Source: Myxococcales bacterium
Lineage (GTDB): Bacteria; Myxococcota_A; UBA9042; UBA3505
Length of the DNA stretch: 64,000 nt
Reading direction: 5' to 3'
NCBI GenBank assembly: GCA_002728755.1
Contig: PBVT01000016.1
Span: 49,670-113,669, forward strand
The notes beneath the pieces were generated by a model. It saw nothing but the letters and a program-made list of their open reading frames with translations. It did not search any database and had not been told where the DNA came from. A program made the position numbers and the translations under genes. Below are positions 18,301 through 26,255 of the stretch, piece after piece (within the stretch, counting starts at the first letter, position 1; every line of letters begins with the position of its first letter).

Positions 18301-19701
18301 ACCCAACCATTCCTGCCCTGGGATAAGATCTACATGATACGAGGCTGGGTGCGCGAATGTCATATGCTCCGCAACACACACTGCGCCAATTCGGAACCCC
18401 TAGATGATCCGTGGATCGTTCCGCAGGTCGGTAATTTCGAGAAAAGGCAGGTGGAGATTACGAAACATAATATCCCTGTAAATTGGGACGGTCAGAGCCG
18501 AATCGCCTGGAGCCAACAAATCATTGTCGACGCCCTCGACCAGCACTGTACCGGCAACTCCTACTGTTACATCTACACCCACTCTACCGGTGGGCTTCAT
18601 ATCGGCAATGCGATCGCGAATTGGGGCAATGTTAAGAGATGGAACATCGTGAAGGTATTCCAATCCGCATCTGCAGAAGGAGGCTCCGAGATAGCAGACA
18701 CGGGCCTGGATTATCTTGAAAACGCATGGCTTGGATTGGGGTGGGGCAATGAATATGAGAATCTCTGTGCAAGCAATAAACCAGCGCCTGGATTAGCGAT
18801 ACCGAGGTACACGGTGATGGGCAATAACATGTACCCGGTAGACTGCGATTTGAGAGTCCAAAGTGCACGAAGCCTATACAACCACAACTTGACCTGGGGT
18901 GTGCCCTTCGCCCATGCGGCAGGACACTACCCGAGCGCAGACGAAAGTTTTGGGTTCACCGAGGTTATGCTTGGTTATTTTTGGTGGCTAGCGGACCTGT
19001 TCACACTAAATATGAATTGGGAGGGGACTCTCCAGGATGAACATGATGGGGCGGTTCCCTTCCATTCCTCATGCGGATGTCGCGATGCAAAGGGTGAGGA
19101 CAATGTCCTCGAAGTTATATTCTATGATTATGACATCGAGGCCTGCTCTGAGTGCGAACAATGGGAAGGTCATACTTGGGAATTAGAAGAATATGGTCTT
19201 GGCTTTGGGCATAACGGCGGGATGAGACGAATTACCAAACCCAATCAAAGTGAATATGGTGGACCTGGTCCGTGGGAACGCTGGAAAGCGCAGGTTCAGT
19301 ATGCGACGAGTACCTATTGGATTACTCCGCAGCCATGGTCTGGTGAAACCGACGCTCCTGATGAATGTAGTTCGTGGGAGAGCTTTGTCGATATGGACCC
19401 CCAAAACGCATCTTGTATCGATCCCGATGGGAATCTCTGGATCGAATGGTGGAAATGGAAGACTTTGGCCAGTTGGGATGTGGGAACCACTGTCGCCTAT
19501 GAATGGAAGGGAATAGCCTTCAACGCTGGAAATGTGGGCAATCACCGGTGGGGTCCCACCATGACTGGTCCGGAAGATTCGATGGTGCAATCCGAAAGCT
19601 GGCATATACCAGGTAATGAGGTCTGCGATTGTGTGGACAATGACTTTGATGGTGTCATTGATAATGGTATTTCCTGCAACCTCCCATGTGATGATCTATA
19701 G
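15379..19701 (+). CDS. giant Cys-rich lipoprotein with C-terminal alpha/beta-hydrolase domain
   Basis: A 1440-residue exported protein. The ATG at 15379 begins MRHLFLILTLSILFAWSCSNGG, a signal with a lipidatable Cys; an in-frame extension to 15055 overlaps the previous gene. Residues about 50-210 are CDDGdpCTxDxC repeats of the kind common in myxobacterial surface proteins. Residues 210-810 hold seven modules with the core C-x-C-G-x2-D-P-D-C. From about 814 there is a lipase-like domain: KVLFIHGRND, then THSTGG with candidate nucleophile Ser1069, EHDGAVPFHSS with candidate Asp1223, and GFGHNGG with candidate His1278. One DND-x-DG unit closes the protein. A surface-anchored hydrolase on a long disulfide-rich stalk is the simplest reading. 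The DNA looks AT-richer than its surroundings. Confidence 0.8.
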   Translation: MRHLFLILTLSILFAWSCSNGGTSSTSDTGVADTTTMQDAESCDDVGILCACVGIDCDDGDACTTDTCNESGECEHSALSCDDQNSCTTDSCLPETGCVYETLADGTACDDESVCTTEDVCVAGGICTGTPVVCEDEDLCTTHACDSVDGCIMSYNQADCDDGNPCTKEDRCNLGQCQGRADDCDDGDPCTVDSCEPGEGCVATLDYPSCAPSSWTCDIWRYGTNDGCDCDCGERDPDCDLANGNTDIAARCGVHDAQPDQICNTWGRCVSTDWLPSCDPNDYNEGMDLSPGATAEFVCPPFQLPGQECDDGFTEAPSCECNCGAYDPDCVWSNQNDCSNPDFSCNPISGACELPGWDADKCGPAAYKYDTIAQWGFDSGCDCECGVYDPDCDAVDNLVYPGFGSCGRSTCYEDSDCPLASTCNQSNDFSAEGPVPCAGAEGCYCSEPYLAPIFTQYHELCEDHDDCSPGAFCTEAGKCSNSNLMVCAKSGHKCVPDKWILAGCDPLKYNEGIKTTWVDLGPLGGYPFTTYPVCDCGCGIKDPDCDIINYDLALNQIPANNTCPTEGATCIGDDGACQLEGWTCNPANFDANDGCHCGCGTWDPDCDKDGDYPWQNAVYCAKKQLIMTPMTYFINLPGYTGGLDDPHTCDPGRNICIPEAWTCPADQYNATEGLPHGMVLGSNPAVPPEGVFESVACEESPDYLCHCNCGTVDPDCITNFQMSGYEGYTVNCLGKCDGSPVDQWELCHDSGYFAGQCMPKGLSEEAGEKFGEGEVCHCNLGAHDPDCDLPGIPVQGCPEGYRCVDGECNNRDRRAKVLFIHGRNDGTPPGGFQYWENTVSCMNCPNNPACYPGGDAFCEKTGTCTPGDCQWTPSDIPGFHNNSGQTECCAPPDNCDPEKEICIDDCEVFPLDPPGPLGIVDYTKKDFCDFPYLAAKYMADNPDEVMEQTICDCPIGLPMEPNIAGECSSQCELTTQPFLPWDKIYMIRGWVRECHMLRNTHCANSEPLDDPWIVPQVGNFEKRQVEITKHNIPVNWDGQSRIAWSQQIIVDALDQHCTGNSYCYIYTHSTGGLHIGNAIANWGNVKRWNIVKVFQSASAEGGSEIADTGLDYLENAWLGLGWGNEYENLCASNKPAPGLAIPRYTVMGNNMYPVDCDLRVQSARSLYNHNLTWGVPFAHAAGHYPSADESFGFTEVMLGYFWWLADLFTLNMNWEGTLQDEHDGAVPFHSSCGCRDAKGEDNVLEVIFYDYDIEACSECEQWEGHTWELEEYGLGFGHNGGMRRITKPNQSEYGGPGPWERWKAQVQYATSTYWITPQPWSGETDAPDECSSWESFVDMDPQNASCIDPDGNLWIEWWKWKTLASWDVGTTVAYEWKGIAFNAGNVGNHRWGPTMTGPEDSMVQSESWHIPGNEVCDCVDNDFDGVIDNGISCNLPCDDL
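16066..17742 (+). repeat. seven coding modules with core C-x-C-G-x2-D-P-D-C
   Basis: Seven protein-level repeats inside the giant lipoprotein, residues about 230-788. Cores are CDCGERDPDCD, CNCGAYDPDCV, CECGVYDPDCD, CGCGIKDPDCD, CGCGTWDPDCD, CNCGTVDPDCI and CNLGAHDPDCD (the last lost one Cys). Several copies are preceded by W-x-C/D-x3-Y-x(n)-DGCDC and followed by a variable loop with C-x-Y/A-x-G. Spacing ranges from about 60 to 150 residues. The core pattern (Cys with Asp-Pro-Asp) suggests a small disulfide or metal-binding knuckle. I know no named domain for it. Confidence 0.75.
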
Positions 19702-19740
19702 GATGGTAAGGCGTATTCGTCTCGAAGCAGTCGGTTCATC

Positions 19741-20991
19741 GTGAAATTCTCATCTCCTAATGGGTTCCTGGTTGTGGTTCTGCTCGTCGGCGCCTTGGTT
19801 TTCGTGGCAAAGCGGCCCTCTTCAAACCCCCAAACCGAAGTCCCGCCAGAACCATCAACAGAAATTGTTGAGGCAGAGGTGTCGGCGACGACACGACCCG
19901 TTGGTTCCACCCAAAAACCAAGCCATGCTCGTAGGGCCGTACCACCATCTACGAATGTGGTATCCCCTCCTCCGCCCCCAGCCTCAAAAACCGGACCCGT
20001 CGATGGGGTAGACCAATATCTGCAGTGGGCACAATATCCGCCTTTATCTCGCCCTTTGAAGTCGAGTCACACCGATGTAATCTACGCGCACCGACCGATT
20101 GGATTACCGAAAAAGGTGTTTTTGAGACCGGCTAAGAACCAGCCAACATCGTCCTCCGTACACCACAACATCTGGGCTGTGTTCACTGGCAACCTACGCC
20201 ATGTCTTTGAGGGCGATGCGGTCCATACACAGCTCGTTGTGGCCAGAGGGCGTAGCGGTACCAGCCCACACCTGCAGCTTCAAAACCCCGAGATAGAGAT
20301 TGCAATGTTCCTACCGGATGAAGGAGTTGTATCTCTTCATAAGGGGAGATTCCTAGACGACGGCCGCGGCTACGACCGCGAGGCCAATGATGGCATCTAC
20401 AGCTTCAGCTTTGTGCCATCGCAAGTGGTCCCCAAGGGCGCCTCGGGAGAGGTAAAAATGCGGGCGACCTACGCCATTCCGTTCCATGAGGGCCCCAGTG
20501 GGACGACGTGGAAAGAAGGCATGTCGATGTTCCGGTTCAGTTATTATCAAAAAGCTCCCATGGAATTTACGGGGCGGTTTCGAGAGACCATCGAAGAGGG
20601 TTCTTTAGTGGTCTATGCGGGCGTAAAGATTCAACAGCCCGGCTGGTACAAACTACGGTCACTTCTTTTTGATGCCACCGGGGCACCGGTCGCGCAGTCG
20701 ATGATCGATGAAGAGTTCGACACCAACGTTGACGAGGTGCGCTTTGTATTCTTCGGCCGAGTTCTTCGGCAACATAAGGTAGGAGGCCCCTACACAGTAG
20801 GTCGGGTTGATGGCTATCTATTTGAGCCGGGCGTACCGCCCCCGAGACCGCAAGTGCGCGCCATTGTAGACGGCTATGAAACCAGAACCTACGAACCTAC
20901 AGCATTTTCCGACGCCGAATGGGATAGCCCTGCCAAACAAAGAAGACTGGATTTGTTGCGTGAAGTAAGAAGCAAAGGTCTGCCCTACTAA
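19741..20991 (+). CDS. membrane-anchored secreted protein, choice-of-anchor-X-like
   Basis: A 416-residue protein starting at GTG 19741 with an uncleaved or late-cleaved N-terminal hydrophobic segment (FLVVVLLVGALVFVA), then a Pro/Thr/Ser-rich linker to about residue 85. The folded part has a strand-rich region with FLDDGRGYDREANDGIYSFSF (about residues 200-225). A DG-x-G-D-x-x-x-NDGIYS block is what I recall from proteins labelled choice-of-anchor X; this is from memory. The second half looks Ig- or jelly-roll-like (PGWYKLRSLLFDATGAPVAQS). No strong Shine-Dalgarno precedes the GTG. It follows the giant Cys-rich lipoprotein by 39 bp and is probably co-transcribed. Confidence 0.6.
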   Translation: MKFSSPNGFLVVVLLVGALVFVAKRPSSNPQTEVPPEPSTEIVEAEVSATTRPVGSTQKPSHARRAVPPSTNVVSPPPPPASKTGPVDGVDQYLQWAQYPPLSRPLKSSHTDVIYAHRPIGLPKKVFLRPAKNQPTSSSVHHNIWAVFTGNLRHVFEGDAVHTQLVVARGRSGTSPHLQLQNPEIEIAMFLPDEGVVSLHKGRFLDDGRGYDREANDGIYSFSFVPSQVVPKGASGEVKMRATYAIPFHEGPSGTTWKEGMSMFRFSYYQKAPMEFTGRFRETIEEGSLVVYAGVKIQQPGWYKLRSLLFDATGAPVAQSMIDEEFDTNVDEVRFVFFGRVLRQHKVGGPYTVGRVDGYLFEPGVPPPRPQVRAIVDGYETRTYEPTAFSDAEWDSPAKQRRLDLLREVRSKGLPY

Positions 20992-21106
20992 TTCCTTCGC
21001 GGCGTCAACACAGCGAACGGATCCATCAGGAAAATACCGGGGGTACTTGAATCCCGATCTTGGATTTGTACCATGAACTCTATCGTATGTTTTTCAGGGT
21101 TTTCGT

Positions 21107-21502
21107 ATGTCTATCAAGATTGGATTTAACAAGTATCTGGGACTCGGCTGTCTCGCTGTTTCCATTTGGACTCTGGCGGTTGCAATCTATACCGGCTCTC
21201 CCCTTCTCGGAGCTCTTGGCTCCCTCCATCTGCCCGTATCCGTTCTGCTCTTATGGCAGACCTATTTGGTCGTCACCGATGACGAGCTGACGGTACACAA
21301 TCTATTTGGACAACCACGCAAACGTGTCCCTATCGATGGCTTGGGAGATCTACGAGTGGTTCGTGGTCAGCTTCATTTCCAGGCAGACCAGGAGCTCGCG
21401 CCCATTCCTGGTTTTCGTCGATCGATCGCCGACCGAACCCATTGGAACGATCTACATGCCGCCATACGGATTCACACAACGGTGTCCAGATCCCCGGCCT
21501 GA
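21107..21502 (+). CDS. small membrane protein with PH-like C-terminal domain
   Basis: A 131-residue protein with two adjacent hydrophobic segments (about residues 10-32 and 33-55) followed by a soluble tail with LVVTDDELTVHNLFGQPRKRVPIDGLGDLRV. The pattern of a two-helix hairpin followed by a strand-turn-strand with a conserved 'V-x-D-D-x-L' is that of bacterial PH-like (bPH2/YdbT-type) membrane proteins, whose role is not well defined. ATG 21107 is preceded by CAGGG. It converges on the enoyl-CoA hydratase gene with a 9-bp gap. Confidence 0.6.
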   Translation: MSIKIGFNKYLGLGCLAVSIWTLAVAIYTGSPLLGALGSLHLPVSVLLLWQTYLVVTDDELTVHNLFGQPRKRVPIDGLGDLRVVRGQLHFQADQELAPIPGFRRSIADRTHWNDLHAAIRIHTTVSRSPA

Positions 21503-21511
21503 CTCGCTGTT

Positions 21512-22300
21512 CTAACGTCCGGTATACTCGGCCTTCCGTTTCTCGGAGAACGCACTCATACCCTCTTTGGCGTCGGCGCTTGTAAAGAGCTGTTGCTGCA
21601 ACTCTCGTTCGAGAGCCAGCCCCTGTGACAAGCCCACATCATCACCCGTCTGTACGGCCCGCTTGATGAGACCAATGGCCTTACTGGCCGCATGGGGCGG
21701 AGTGAATTGTTCGGCGTATGCCATCACCTTCTCCATGAACCCGTCGGCTTCGAAGACCTCGTCCACCAGACCCAGCTCACGAGCTTCAGCCACACCCATA
21801 GAGCGGCCACTCGCCATGAGCTGCAACGCCTTCCCCTTGCCAAGCAATCGCAAAAGCCGCTGCGTCCCACCGGTACCCGGCAATACCCCGAGTTTCACCT
21901 CCGGTACGCCGATCTTTCCACCGTCTTCTTTGGCCACCCGGATATCACACGCGAGCGCGACCTCCAGTCCACCACCAACCGTATGGCCGTTGAGCGCACC
22001 AATCACTAATTTGGGCGTCTGCTCGAGCCGCACCAGAGTCTCATTCGCATGGAGACAGAAGTTATATTTGAACTCGGGGGTCACATCCTGAAGCATATTG
22101 ATATCGGCCCCAGCGCAGAAGAACTTCTCACCCGATCCGGTCACAACGATCACCGCCACCTCGTCATCGAAACGAGCTTTCAAAATAGCATCGTCGAGAT
22201 CGCGCATCATCGCATAGCTGTAGGTGTTGGCTGGCGGATCGCAAAGGCTAAGAATAGCGACTCGTCCCACCCGTTCATAAAGGACCTTGGATTCCGACAT
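21512..22300 (-). CDS. enoyl-CoA hydratase/isomerase family protein
   Basis: Crotonase-fold enzyme, 262 residues, acting on acyl-CoA thioesters such as in beta-oxidation. The oxyanion-hole blocks are visible: SGEKFFCAGADINML and ALNGHTVGGGLEVALACDIRVA, and the catalytic-Glu region GKIGVPEVKLGVLPGTGGTQRLLRLLG with both usual Glu positions (PEVKLG and the earlier NGHTVGGG context). The ATG at 22300 has GGGAG seven bases upstream; a longer frame to 22546 runs into the mutS promoter region and adds no homologous residues. The exact substrate cannot be assigned. It is divergent from mutS across 154 bp. Confidence 0.9.
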   Translation of the reverse strand: MSESKVLYERVGRVAILSLCDPPANTYSYAMMRDLDDAILKARFDDEVAVIVVTGSGEKFFCAGADINMLQDVTPEFKYNFCLHANETLVRLEQTPKLVIGALNGHTVGGGLEVALACDIRVAKEDGGKIGVPEVKLGVLPGTGGTQRLLRLLGKGKALQLMASGRSMGVAEARELGLVDEVFEADGFMEKVMAYAEQFTPPHAASKAIGLIKRAVQTGDDVGLSQGLALERELQQQLFTSADAKEGMSAFSEKRKAEYTGR

Positions 22301-22454
22301 CTTGATGCTCCCTATTATAGAGTTCGGTGGCGCATTCTTGCGGTGTAGCCTCGGTATGTCAACGGAAGGCATACACCGAGACAAAAAGCCTCCCATCCAG
22401 TGGACAAAAAGATGACTCTGGATTGGGCCGTATTCCCGTGTTAATCCAGAGTCG

Positions 22455-25043
22455 ATGGGCAAGCCGAAAAATACGACCCGGAACATCAAGATCACGCCGA
22501 TGATGCAGCAGTATTTCGCGGCCAAAGAGACGGTCCCGGACGCCATCCTTTTGTTTCGTATGGGCGACTTCTACGAGATGTTTTTCGAAGACGCTCAACA
22601 GGTCAGCGAGATCTGCGACCTGACCCTGACCCAGCGTGGTACCCACGGCGGCGACCCAATCCCCATGGCCGGTGTCCCCGTATCGCAAAAAGAAAACTAT
22701 GTTCGCAGAATCCTCGAAGCTGGAGAGCGGGTCGCGATCTGTGAGCAGGTCGAAGCGGCGAGCGCGTCCAAGGGGATCGTTCGACGAGAGATCACCGAGG
22801 TCTTCAGTCCCGGCGTACGCCTCGACTCCGACTCGCTGGAACGGGACCGCCCCAATTATCTGGTCGCCATCTCCAGTGATATTCAGGGCTCGATTTACGG
22901 TCTGGCAGCCCTCGACATCAGCACGGGGGACTTCCGGGGAACCCAGGCCGAGGGGAATGTACTCTTAATTGACGAGCTTAAACGTCTCGACCCCACCGAG
23001 GTCATCTGCGATCCACTGGACGAAGAATTCCTCACTCTGCTCGGTGAACAACTACCCGAGATCACCTATGGACCCGCCCGCAGTTCGAAAGCGGAGAACG
23101 AATTCCTCGAGCTTCCCACAGACGACGACCTACCCCACGCCCTACAAGGGGCTGTACGTCTTCTGACGGGACATCTCCAGGCCATGCATCTTACCCGGTT
23201 GGATCATATCCGACCCCTGGAGCGATATAGCCCAGGCAACCACCTCATCCTGGACGCCACCACCCTACAGAACCTTGAACTCTTTCGAACCACCGATGGT
23301 TCCACCGGTAAAGGCACTCTATTTCAACTGATCCAGCGGGCATGCTCCGGCCCCGGGTCACGCGCCCTGCGCGCCTGGATGCGCCGACCACTAAAAGACT
23401 GTAATGCCATTCAGAATCGGCAAGACGCGATCGCTTGGCTCCTAGACGAGCCGGAGATCCAGGAAGATCTCCGAGAAAGTCTGAGCCAGGTCCGGGATAT
23501 TGAACGCATTATGGCTCGGGTGGTCTCCGAATCCGCCAACCCCAGAGATCTGGCCAATCTGCAGACCTCGGTATCGGTCCTTCCCGGAATCACCACTCTC
23601 ATTGAGAAGGCCGACGGGACCTGGCTACAGCGTCTATTAGAACAACTCGATCCCCTTACAGATATCTCCGAGACTCTGCGCGACGCCCTGACAGAGAACC
23701 CACCGGTGCAACGCACCGACGGAAATATCATTCGAAGCAGCTTTGATCCCACCATCGCGGAGCTTCGTGAACTAAAGACCGACGGCGCCAAGTGGTTCAT
23801 AGACTACGAGCAAGGGGAACGGGACCGCACCGATATCCCCTCTCTCAAGGTCCGCTACAATAAGGTGTTCGGCTATTATATCGAGGTGACCCGCACCCAC
23901 CTCTCGAAGGTACCCGAAGACTATATTCGCAAGCAGACCATCGCCAACGGGGAACGATATTTCACCCCCGAGCTGAAAGAGATGGAGACCCGCATCCTGA
24001 CGGCCTCATCACGGCTACTGGAATACGAATGGGAACTCTTTGTAGATCTTCGCAAGAAGGTGGCCAGTCATGCGGCCCGTGTCCAGCGAACGGCGCAAGC
24101 TGTGGGTGCACTCGACGCCATCTGCGCATTGGCGGATCTCGCTCTAGAGAACGGTTTCGTACGCCCCGAAGTACACGACGGCATTGAGATCGACATTGAA
24201 CAAGGGCGACATCCAACCCTGGAGCGCCTTATCCCCGCCGGGGAGTTCATTCCCAACGATATCCAACTGGGAGAAGACCACGGCTCACTGATGTTGATCA
24301 CCGGCCCCAATATGTCCGGTAAGAGCACCGTGATGCGCCAAGTGGCTTTAACCGTTGTGCTCGCCCAGATGGGGGCGTGGGTGCCCGCCGCCAAAGCAAA
24401 GATCGGGTTGGTAGATCGCGTATTCACCCGCGTGGGGGCGTCGGACTCCATCACCACCGGCCGTAGCACCTTTATGGTCGAGATGGTCGAGGCCGCCGAG
24501 ATCCTCCATCACGCTACCGACCGCAGTCTGGTACTGCTCGATGAGATCGGTCGCGGTACATCAACCTATGACGGTCTATCCATCGCCTGGGCGGTCACCG
24601 AAGATCTCCATGATCGCATCCAGGCGCGAACTCTATTCGCCACCCATTACCACGAGCTGGTGCATCTGGCCGATACGCTTCCTGGCGTACGAAACGCCCA
24701 TATCGCGATCCGTGAATGGGAGGGAACCATCATCTTCCTACGGCGGCTACGCCCTGGTCCCATGCGCCGATCCTACGGTGTCGAGGTCGCGGCTCTGGCC
24801 GGTCTACCCGACGCAGTTGTAGAGCGAGCCCGTAACGTCCTTGAGTCCCTGGAATCCGACGCGACGGATCCCCGTTCCGTTACGGGTCAAAAGCCCGATC
24901 AACCCCAGATGGATCTCTTCTCGTCGGAGAGAGTCGACCCCCGCTGGGTGAAGGTAGAGGCCTTCCTCGAGTCGATCGATCCAGAAGATACAACGCCTCG
25001 GCAGGCCCTGGATCTGCTCTACAAATTACGAGATCTACTGTAG
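22455..25043 (+). CDS. mutS: DNA mismatch repair protein MutS
   Basis: Recognises base mismatches and small loops and starts methyl- or nick-directed repair. The 862-residue product has the mismatch-reading Phe39-Tyr40-Glu41 in RMGDFYEMFFEDA, the connector and lever region, Walker A GPNMSGKST at 617-625, the DEIGRGTSTYDG Walker B/signature and TLFATHYHEL. The short C-terminal tail (QMDLF...RWVKVEAFLESIDPEDTTPRQALDLLYKL) is the usual tetramerisation helix. Stand-alone, with the next gene converging 3 bp after its stop. Confidence 0.97.
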   Translation: MGKPKNTTRNIKITPMMQQYFAAKETVPDAILLFRMGDFYEMFFEDAQQVSEICDLTLTQRGTHGGDPIPMAGVPVSQKENYVRRILEAGERVAICEQVEAASASKGIVRREITEVFSPGVRLDSDSLERDRPNYLVAISSDIQGSIYGLAALDISTGDFRGTQAEGNVLLIDELKRLDPTEVICDPLDEEFLTLLGEQLPEITYGPARSSKAENEFLELPTDDDLPHALQGAVRLLTGHLQAMHLTRLDHIRPLERYSPGNHLILDATTLQNLELFRTTDGSTGKGTLFQLIQRACSGPGSRALRAWMRRPLKDCNAIQNRQDAIAWLLDEPEIQEDLRESLSQVRDIERIMARVVSESANPRDLANLQTSVSVLPGITTLIEKADGTWLQRLLEQLDPLTDISETLRDALTENPPVQRTDGNIIRSSFDPTIAELRELKTDGAKWFIDYEQGERDRTDIPSLKVRYNKVFGYYIEVTRTHLSKVPEDYIRKQTIANGERYFTPELKEMETRILTASSRLLEYEWELFVDLRKKVASHAARVQRTAQAVGALDAICALADLALENGFVRPEVHDGIEIDIEQGRHPTLERLIPAGEFIPNDIQLGEDHGSLMLITGPNMSGKSTVMRQVALTVVLAQMGAWVPAAKAKIGLVDRVFTRVGASDSITTGRSTFMVEMVEAAEILHHATDRSLVLLDEIGRGTSTYDGLSIAWAVTEDLHDRIQARTLFATHYHELVHLADTLPGVRNAHIAIREWEGTIIFLRRLRPGPMRRSYGVEVAALAGLPDAVVERARNVLESLESDATDPRSVTGQKPDQPQMDLFSSERVDPRWVKVEAFLESIDPEDTTPRQALDLLYKLRDLL

Positions 25044-25046
25044 CGC

Positions 25047-25646
25047 CTAGCGAATCGCGTCACTATCTTCGAAATACTCTGGACGCCCGTCACCATCGCG
25101 ATCGTATCCGATACGAATCAGTTTGGGACCATCGTAGTATTCCCAGGTGTCAGCCTGACCATTGGCGTTGGTGTCCCGCCCCTTTTTCACCAGGATCCCT
25201 TTCTCGTCATAATGGTTCCAGACCGAAACTCTGCCATCAAAGCCTGGAGCCAATTGCTGCTCTCGAAGAACGCCCTTATCGTATAAATTCGTTGCATCGG
25301 GGCGACCATCAAAGTCGAGATCGATCTTTTCGGAGACCAATTTTGTATCCGAGTCGAAACGAGAGAAGAGGTCGAATTTACCGTTGTAGTCCAGATCCAG
25401 ACGTTTCTCTCGCAGTAGTTTGAGAGTCTCACCCTTACTGTCCTTCACGTTTACATAGACCTTTTCCATGTCCACCACACCGTCGGCGTTCATATCGTAT
25501 CGTTCGGTGAGTGTGTTCCCCTTCTTGGCTTCTTCAAGGAACCCCGCCGCACGCATATCTATAGCGGACTTGGAACCACCACAGGCAACCATCAGCAGCA
25601 GGAAGATAACGGCGCCATACCGTATGGTCGTGTTGTGTCTATTCAT
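25047..25646 (-). CDS. lipoprotein with EF-hand-like calcium loops
   Basis: A 199-residue lipoprotein. The ATG at 25646 opens MNRHNTTIRYGAVIFLLLMVACGGSK, a good lipobox; a TTG five codons upstream is possible. The mature part has five DxDxDG-type loops: DMNADGVVDME, DLDYNGKFDLF, DLDFDGRPDAT, DTNANGQADTW and DRDGDGRPEYF, spaced about 25-30 residues. Between them runs Y-[FL]-x-G-x-L-x-R-x-like strands (VWNHYDEKGILVKKG, WEYYDGPKLIRIG) similar to MORN-like or YD-repeat hairpins. Likely a calcium-stabilised surface protein. Function unknown. It converges on mutS and is followed upstream by another unknown gene in the same direction. Confidence 0.75.
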   Translation of the reverse strand: MNRHNTTIRYGAVIFLLLMVACGGSKSAIDMRAAGFLEEAKKGNTLTERYDMNADGVVDMEKVYVNVKDSKGETLKLLREKRLDLDYNGKFDLFSRFDSDTKLVSEKIDLDFDGRPDATNLYDKGVLREQQLAPGFDGRVSVWNHYDEKGILVKKGRDTNANGQADTWEYYDGPKLIRIGYDRDGDGRPEYFEDSDAIR

Positions 25647-25675
25647 GGAGGTCCCTATCAAAGTCTACGTCGGTC

Positions 25676-26179
25676 TTAAATATCATCCACGGCGGCCCAT
25701 TGGGACACAATATCGAAGTTATCAACGATGCGTGAATTATAGTGGTCCCAGACATTACTGACCATCACCAACTCGCCTTCGCTGAGTTTCGGCGTCAGGT
25801 AGATGGCGAAATAGTCTGCACCGGATCCATCTCCTACCGAGCCGACCCGGTCGAGTGGCTCGCCCGATACCGGACAAAGAATCTCACAATTCGTTCCTCT
25901 TGGGATGTCCGTTAACCCTTTCTTTCGACGATCGCCATGAAAGGGGCTCAAATGTACCAGCCCTTCCTGGCCGTCGGCGCGAACACGTACGGTGACCGCA
26001 GGAAACCCGTTGAAGGTGACATCACTGATACCTACAAGGTTGTCACCCATGGGCCCAAAGGCCTGGGTAATCACGATTACAACGTCCTTCAGAAGATCCA
26101 CACCAGTATCACTCTGTTTGAACTTATTTGCGTCCGTTACCGATAAATTTCCCGAATCGATATGTTTCGTGGGCATCAT
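25676..26179 (-). CDS. cytoplasmic protein of unknown function
   Basis: A 167-residue protein with no signal peptide or membrane segment. GGGGAG six bases before the ATG at 26179 supports the start (a second ATG follows directly). A central strand-rich block, VTFNGFPAVTVRVRADGQEGLVHLSPFHGDRRK, is followed by a Cys pair in CEILCPVSGEPLDRVG and an acidic C-terminus. The NGFPAVTV/GLVHLSPFHGDRRKKG region resembles zinc-ribbon or Tudor-like small folds, but I cannot name a family. It lies 29 bp upstream of the calcium-loop lipoprotein and may be co-transcribed with it. Confidence 0.55.
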   Translation of the reverse strand: MMPTKHIDSGNLSVTDANKFKQSDTGVDLLKDVVIVITQAFGPMGDNLVGISDVTFNGFPAVTVRVRADGQEGLVHLSPFHGDRRKKGLTDIPRGTNCEILCPVSGEPLDRVGSVGDGSGADYFAIYLTPKLSEGELVMVSNVWDHYNSRIVDNFDIVSQWAAVDDI

Positions 26180-26255
26180 CGTTTTCTCCCCGATTCATAA
26201 AACTGAGTCTAAACTCATAGGTAAGTGAAGCCGACTGGTCAAGCGCGCCCCCTGC

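Noticed and set aside
22301..22546. An 82-codon N-terminal extension of the enoyl-CoA hydratase.
   Set aside because: It would overlap the mutS start region, and the ATG at 22300 has a Shine-Dalgarno and the correct N-terminus for the family.
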